From Sphagnum magellanicum (taxonomy: Eukaryota; Streptophyta; Sphagnopsida; Sphagnales; Sphagnaceae): a stretch of DNA of 64,000 bases. The position numbers and the translations under genes are program-made. Shown piece after piece: positions 58,805 through 64,000 of the stretch. The number at the start of each line of letters is the position of its first letter. The stretch's first letter is position 1. The stretch is from assembly GCA_021904315.1 (NCBI GenBank), contig CM038921.1, positions 11,748,146 to 11,812,145 of the forward strand, in the 5' to 3' direction. The notes under the pieces were generated by a model that ran no database searches, was not told the origin of the DNA, and saw nothing but the letters and a program-made list of their open reading frames with translations.

Positions 58805-61800
58805 TCAGATAAATTTCATTCCAGAGATCCGAATGTGTCGAGAAACCAGGCTCTGACCTATTGCATACACAATTCCTAACAAAGCTAGTGCTCTTATGCT
58901 GACTATATCTGTGATAATCGCTGCTGGCAGATTCAGCGGTGTGGTCAACATCAAAATATAGTCTGATTGCTTCATGTAGTCCCACATGAAACGGTTGAAC
59001 AGAAAATGATTGGGAATTGTCAATAGTAGCAGCACTGCATTTTTCACTAGGTAAAACAAACCAGGCCCACCTGTCTGCAAACCCCAGTCAGAGTTTGCAT
59101 AACCATGCCAGACCTCTGTCCCCAATCGGAAGGCTCCAGACAGGATCAAATAAATGGAGATAGCAGTGGTCAAAGGGAAATATCGCTGACGATCACCAAA
59201 ACCTGTTGACAAGTTAGTATCCTGGTTTAACAGAAGTAGAATTGGTGCAAGGAAGAATATCGAACGGTCAGAACCACCTGTCAATTCAATGTTCAGTACC
59301 AGGCAAATGCTAAAGCAAAGCAGGGTTGCCACATTGCCAATGGCGGGCATCCATGCACCCTCTGCTGCCAGCTTCTTTACAGTAAATGCGTTGGGTATGG
59401 AAGGTTTGTGCTGCTGAATAAGGTGATGTTTTGGGACGTGTGCACCCCGTGCAACCCTGCCACTTGTCTTCTCAAAGATTTTGTCCCTGATGAGTGATGC
59501 CAACTTCAGTTTGATCTCAAGTGCTATTGCCAGGAAGATGGCTGCATACAACCCCAACAAGGAGACCCGCGACCCCTCCAATGCCAATAACACAACAAAT
59601 CTTTCTTCCTCCCCTGCCTGGTCACTTGCTTGGAACCGGACCTGCCCCTCAGCTACATAAATCACCAGACAAAGAGGAACCAAGAGGAAAAACACCCAGG
59701 GTAGGAAACGGGGGCTTGATGCTGATGGCAAGTGAGTAAAAACCATGAACACTGAGGCACATACCATGGCTCCTACAAGCAATGCATGCAAGAGAGCACC
59801 CTGGGAAAAAAACTGGGCACAGATATAGACCCCAACACTGACTCCCATCCCAATTGCATAAAACAGCCGCAACTCCACTGAGTTCTGAATTGGGAGTGCT
59901 GATGTCAGTGCTGCCAGTGAGGCAACAAGGGTGATAAGAAGCAGCCATGTGGGCCAGGCTGGTTTGCTTGCAAGAGCTCCATAGATTGCCACATTGTCAA
60001 CTGCTCTCTCAGGCATGTGAGCTTTGTCCCACCAAAAGGTCCAGGCTTCAGGAACTGGAGGCTGCATGAAGATGAGCAAGACACCAACTGCTATCACAAG
60101 AACCAATGTTCTTTTGGCTGACTGTACAATCACAATGCAAAACATGTCAGAGCACAATCAAAAAGCAGCAAGCATCTTGTGTATGAATCTAAGATTTGGA
60201 GCCAGAGGCACCTGAGCAATTCTAACAGAAAGTTTCAGTTAAAATTCAGATTTTGCTAGAGTAAGACTGCAAACAAGCAAGCTCACAAGAATTGTTACAA
60301 TGGAATCCCATACCTTGTACCCCTAGAGCAGAGGGAAAAAGTACCTGCAGATGGGAGAAGTGTTGTGTGACAATAGGAGCACTTGCAAGGCCCATAGACA
60401 GTACCAGGCTTCCCAAGAGAAGACCATCTGATGGGACTAACCCAGTCCACCATTGCAAAGCTTCAAATATAGTGAAGCGACACAACCACACTGAAGTGCA
60501 GACTACAGCTGCATGGGCTACTCCTTGCCATGGCTTCATCCTTGATCCTCTGTCCCTGAGACCACAAAGATACATTAGCAACTGTGGGGACTAATCTGCT
60601 GAGACATGAAAACTCTAATCTTCTTTTTAAATTTTAAAAGGACAACATGTGACAGAAAAGGAGGCACAGGAAGTAGTAGGTGTTATAATAAAGACCAGCA
60701 GAAAGGTATTAATCTCAGTAAGGTTGTTAGGAATTTACTTGTAGAGCACAAGTGGTGGTGTGATTGCCAGAAGTAGCAAGGTAGCTGCCCACACCACATA
60801 GTGAGAACTGAGGAAAAACATTGAAAGTTTTGATAGATAGAGGCATATGAGCACCCAAGATGCCAATGGGCCAATCCTCTTGTCTGCTCCCAAACGCCGA
60901 ACCAGCACCAAGCCAACAACAGTGGTGACAACCACCAGGTAACTTGGGTAGACCACGGCATCATCAAAAGAGAAATTGTAAATGCCTGCAAAGTTATACA
61001 CTCGATTCTCAAGGTGGCAAATGATGATTGCATGACCTATGAGCCCAAACTCCGTGAGATACCGCACTTTCTCTGGAAGAAGGGCTAGACCAGGAATGCT
61101 CATTGCCAGGACCGCAGCTGCAATAATGTATCTACACAAGGACTTTAAGGGCACTCCCCCTAGCCAGATGTTTAATGACCAAAAGTTGTGAACCACAAAC
61201 CAGGTTACTGGGACAATTGCTGTTATAACAAATACAGCATAGAAGACTGTATTCTTCTTGAGAAAGAACTGCGATAAGCAGAATGCAGATATGATTGGAG
61301 CCGGCAGAAACTGTGCAGACAAATCACATGTGTTAGGGAACACACTATGTTACATCTACTAGTTACATCTTCAAAATACATTGCAACTATGACTGCTTGC
61401 AATCTCCTAACCCTATCTCTGCTTACAACCTCACAGCAGGCAACAAAATGTCATGTCAGCATTGCATTTACTGTCCACGAATTTAGAGTGTCAAATGTGA
61501 GTGCCAGTCAGTCATCTCTTTTTTAATGCAAGAAGCAGATGCAACCACCACCATGCACAAATCAGTAGCCATACCTTAAGAGGCATTCCAAGCACAAGAG
61601 ATGCGGAAAATGCAGCTGCCACCATAAGAGAAACTAACATTGTAGAGCTTGCTGCATCTCCTATCAACCCAGCTAGATAGGCTCCTAAACCCGCTGCCCC
61701 ACCGACAGCTGCAATTGTGACAAGCAGGTAATTCCAAGGAGGTGGAATTTGTATATATTGGCCAAATGATAAAAACACCACTCTCACTTCCAAGCAGAGT

Positions 61801-62732
61801 ACGACAACCAGTAGTGCAATTGCACCATTCACAAGTCTCACTTGCTGCAGGTGATGCTGATTCTTGTAAAGCCAATTAAGCCCACCCCGTGTGGATGCAT
61901 ACAGCTGGAAGAGCAGCGGGATGAAGAATAGGAGGAGGAGGTCACAGATGGCATTTGCTGACGAAAACAGATGTGCATAATGTGAGCCCACATGAAATAG
62001 AAGAGGTAAAAACATGAGAGCCATAGTATGGAAGCTCGCCTCAAGCTGCCCGGCGATCAAGACATCATCAGCAAACTCACCTCCATAAGCTCTTTCATTC
62101 TTTGTCCGGAAAGAAGATGGGTGAGGTAATGAAAACAGCCAGTACAACTCGAACAAGAATACCATCATATAGTAAGCAGCATTTTCCATGCCAACGGCAG
62201 CTACCACTCCCCATGTCTGGATGGTGCAAGCTGTGAAGGGAATGCAAGCAAAGAGTAGTCGCTCAAGAGCTAGCACAACAGAAGGATTCTCCAGCTGCAA
62301 CCAACGGAACTGTAATGATGCCCATACTCCGATGAGGAACATGAGTTGGAAGGAAACAAAGAAGGCCAAGATGTGCAAAGTAATGGAAGCTGATGCTGAG
62401 AAAGTGGATCCTGACAAAATCATGGCAAAGCCCGTGGCAAAGAGTGAACCCCATATCCCAAACATAGCCCCTTGCTTCAAGTGCAAGGAATCTAGAATGT
62501 AAGACACCATGAGACCCACCGTGAGAGTGGCTAGAACAGGTTTTCCTCCTACCCCTAGTAACAAAATCACGCATGGAACCAAGGCGATTGCCACCCTCCC
62601 ATTGTACTGGAACCCATTGGGGGCAAACCTGGCATCCCCCCCGGCCCTGCTGCGTCTACTACTCCCGCCGTTGCTCATGGACTCCAAGCCTGGGGCCGCC
62701 ATAGCCACCCCGCCGGGTGCTCTGTACGACAT
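58805..62732 (-). CDS. NEF1: NEF1 (No Exine Formation 1)-like polytopic membrane protein, 4 exons
   Basis: In Arabidopsis NEF1 is needed for primexine and the patterned exine wall of pollen and is predicted to be in plastid membranes; biochemical activity is unknown. Exons 62732-61575, 61310-60739, 60555-60345, 60121-58805; phases agree, total 3258 nt, 1085 aa (Arabidopsis about 1120). N-terminus is a short Ser/Gly/Arg-rich stretch, then YNGRVAIALVPC. Family blocks: FLIGVWASLQFRWLQLENPS, ALERLLFACIPF, FFIPLLFQLYASTRGGLNW, VVLCLEVRVVFLSFGQYIQ (exon 1); WFVVHNFWSLNIWLGG.PLKS, MSIPGLALLP (exon 2); RMKPWQGVAHAAVV and FEALQWW.G..PSDGLLLG (exon 3); MQPPVPEAWT, IYGALASKPAWPTWLL, FTHLPSASSP (exon 4). 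Twenty or so hydrophobic segments are seen throughout. The start is the ATG at 62732 (MSYRAPGG); the frame upstream lacks an ATG. Presence in a plant with free sperm suggests a role in the spore wall. Confidence 0.95.
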
Positions 62733-63240
62733 CCCTTCTTCGCTTGTCACACCCTTTTCCGTTCCCCAGCTGCACCCTTTCTACAGCAACAAAAGAGACA
62801 CAAAACAACGCCGAAGAACCCCGTCCATGATCACCTCTTTCTTTCACTGATCTTCACAAAACAACAACAAAACACCCACTCTTTTTTTCACTCTTCTCTT
62901 CTTTCACCGCTTCTCGTCCAGACTACTTACTGCTACCACCAAACTGCGTCAAACTCTCCACAAAACCCAAAGAAATCAATCCACCACTGAGTGCTGCATC
63001 TGAAACATGAACCTGGGGAACAGAAGAAGATCAGAATGTAATGTAAGGCGTGTCCTGATGATCACAATCACAAGAGGAGTTGGACCCAATTTGAGAATTT
63101 CGTTTCTGCACATGAAAACGCTTTCATCTGCGAGCTTGAACTGGTGCAGATGCCGCCATCGCGGTCTACCATCTCTCTGCCGCTGCTGGTGGGAGAGCTC
63201 TCCGCGTTCCTATTCTGCTGGAATTAGGGTTTTTGGGGGC
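62733..63240 (-). promoter_or_regulatory. 5'UTR and promoter region of NEF1
   Basis: CT-rich sequence on the plus strand from about 62870 to 62960 (GA-rich in the transcript sense) is typical of a plant leader. ATTAGGGTTTTTG near 63221-63233 resembles a telo-box. No TATA box was fixed. The frame at 63007-63411 (+) is G/C-rich promoter sequence without family match. Confidence 0.4.
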
Positions 63241-64000
63241 CGCGCAAACCCTATTGCACCTGTTTGGGGCCGATGCGTCTCTAGGGCCGCTGTGCTGCCG
63301 CTTCAGGGCCGCTGGTATCCAACATCTCACACAACTTTAGGGCCATTTCAGACATGGGACCAAAAGTTGAAATCAGCCTCAAGGGCTTTTACACTAGGGA
63401 GTCAAGGCTGAAATAGTAAAAAACTTTTCAATCTGCCCCAAGTCCTAATAAATGCTGAACTTTATGGCCTCATATTGGCCTCAAGGCTGAAAAGAAGGAT
63501 ACCATCAAATTCGGGAGGGCCAATTTGCAACCCTTGGGGCCAATTTGCAACCCAAAAATGCTCAAAGTTGGGCCCTGACTACTAGTGTAAAGCGGCCCTA
63601 AAACTGAAATTGTTGCCAGGTCCCCTACCCTTGGTAAGGTATCCTACCCTTAAATTGCACACAAACCCAAAACCATGCCCTATTATTGTCCTTTGGACTA
63701 TGGGGTACCCCCCACAATGGGGTATGTTTAAAAACCTACAATTTTTTGAACTCTATTATAACACATATATAGTTGCTTTAGTGATGATTTTAAGACTTTG
63801 GATGAGCAAAGTAACACAAAGCAAAGACATTAATTCTCAAACAAACAAACAAACTTGGAGGACCAACAACAAATAACTTTCCCACATGTTTTAAGAGACC
63901 TCCCTTTTGCATAATTTTTCCACATGCTCCCCTTCATAATGGGTGGAACATCCTTTTATTTATTAAAGAAATGCAATTTTTGAACATGGGTACATTAACA
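63241..64000. repeat. Flank with GGGCC-rich degenerate repeats, no gene
   Basis: Words GGGGCCAATTTGCAACCC and AGGGCCGCT recur between 63240 and 63600; the first occurs twice in tandem near 63518-63555. The remainder to the window end is AT-rich. No coding region is supported. Confidence 0.4.

Noticed and set aside
63007-63411. 134-codon plus-strand frame upstream of NEF1
   Set aside because: GC-rich promoter-type sequence without family similarity.

Overview
The window looks like nuclear DNA from a land plant with swimming sperm. It holds intron-rich plant genes (NHX antiporter, PIG-S, class II small heat-shock protein, NEF1) together with an IFT81-type intraflagellar-transport gene, which flowering plants lack. 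A fern, lycophyte, bryophyte, cycad or Ginkgo would fit; the sequence alone does not choose between them. The spaces between genes are AT-rich and full of decayed mobile elements.

Layout. 1.6-8.4 kb, minus strand: a 14-exon class I NHX Na+(K+)/H+ antiporter; every junction keeps frame and gives 562 aa. Behind its start lie a ~95-bp x7 tandem array, two ACGTG boxes and a 67-bp x3 array. 11-24 kb: AT-rich, no intact gene, with two decayed PIF/Harbinger transposases, a SANT/Myb-like partner remnant, a 153-bp CACTA-type MITE with a TAT duplication, and tracts of TAGG/CCTA repeats. 27.5-31.9 kb, minus: IFT81 (13 exons, about 644 aa). 34.5-42.8 kb, plus: a decayed Ty3/gypsy retrotransposon. 45.6-50.5 kb, plus: PIG-S, a GPI transamidase subunit (13 exons, 646 aa). 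50.9-52.3 kb, plus: a Penelope-like reverse transcriptase. 53.5-54.9 kb, minus: a class II small heat-shock gene with a strong heat-shock-element cluster. 58.8-62.7 kb, minus: NEF1-like polytopic membrane protein (4 exons, 1085 aa).

The most striking item is the Ty3/gypsy element. Between protease and reverse transcriptase, in the same reading frame as both, it carries a C5-cytosine DNA methyltransferase with recognisable motifs I, II, IV, VI, VIII-like and IX/X-like. It also ends in a PHD finger after the integrase. The order is gag (two CCHC knuckles), protease, methyltransferase, RT, RNase H, integrase, PHD. The copy is dead (stops, frameshifts), but the architecture is clear: a retrotransposon with its own putative DNA-methylation writer and a putative chromatin reader.

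The host genes are unrelated housekeeping or developmental genes (ion homeostasis, cilia, GPI anchoring, proteostasis, spore/pollen wall) and do not form a pathway. Exon positions were derived by hand from family similarity, GT/AG sites and frame continuity. Family names come from remembered conserved motifs, not from a database search.
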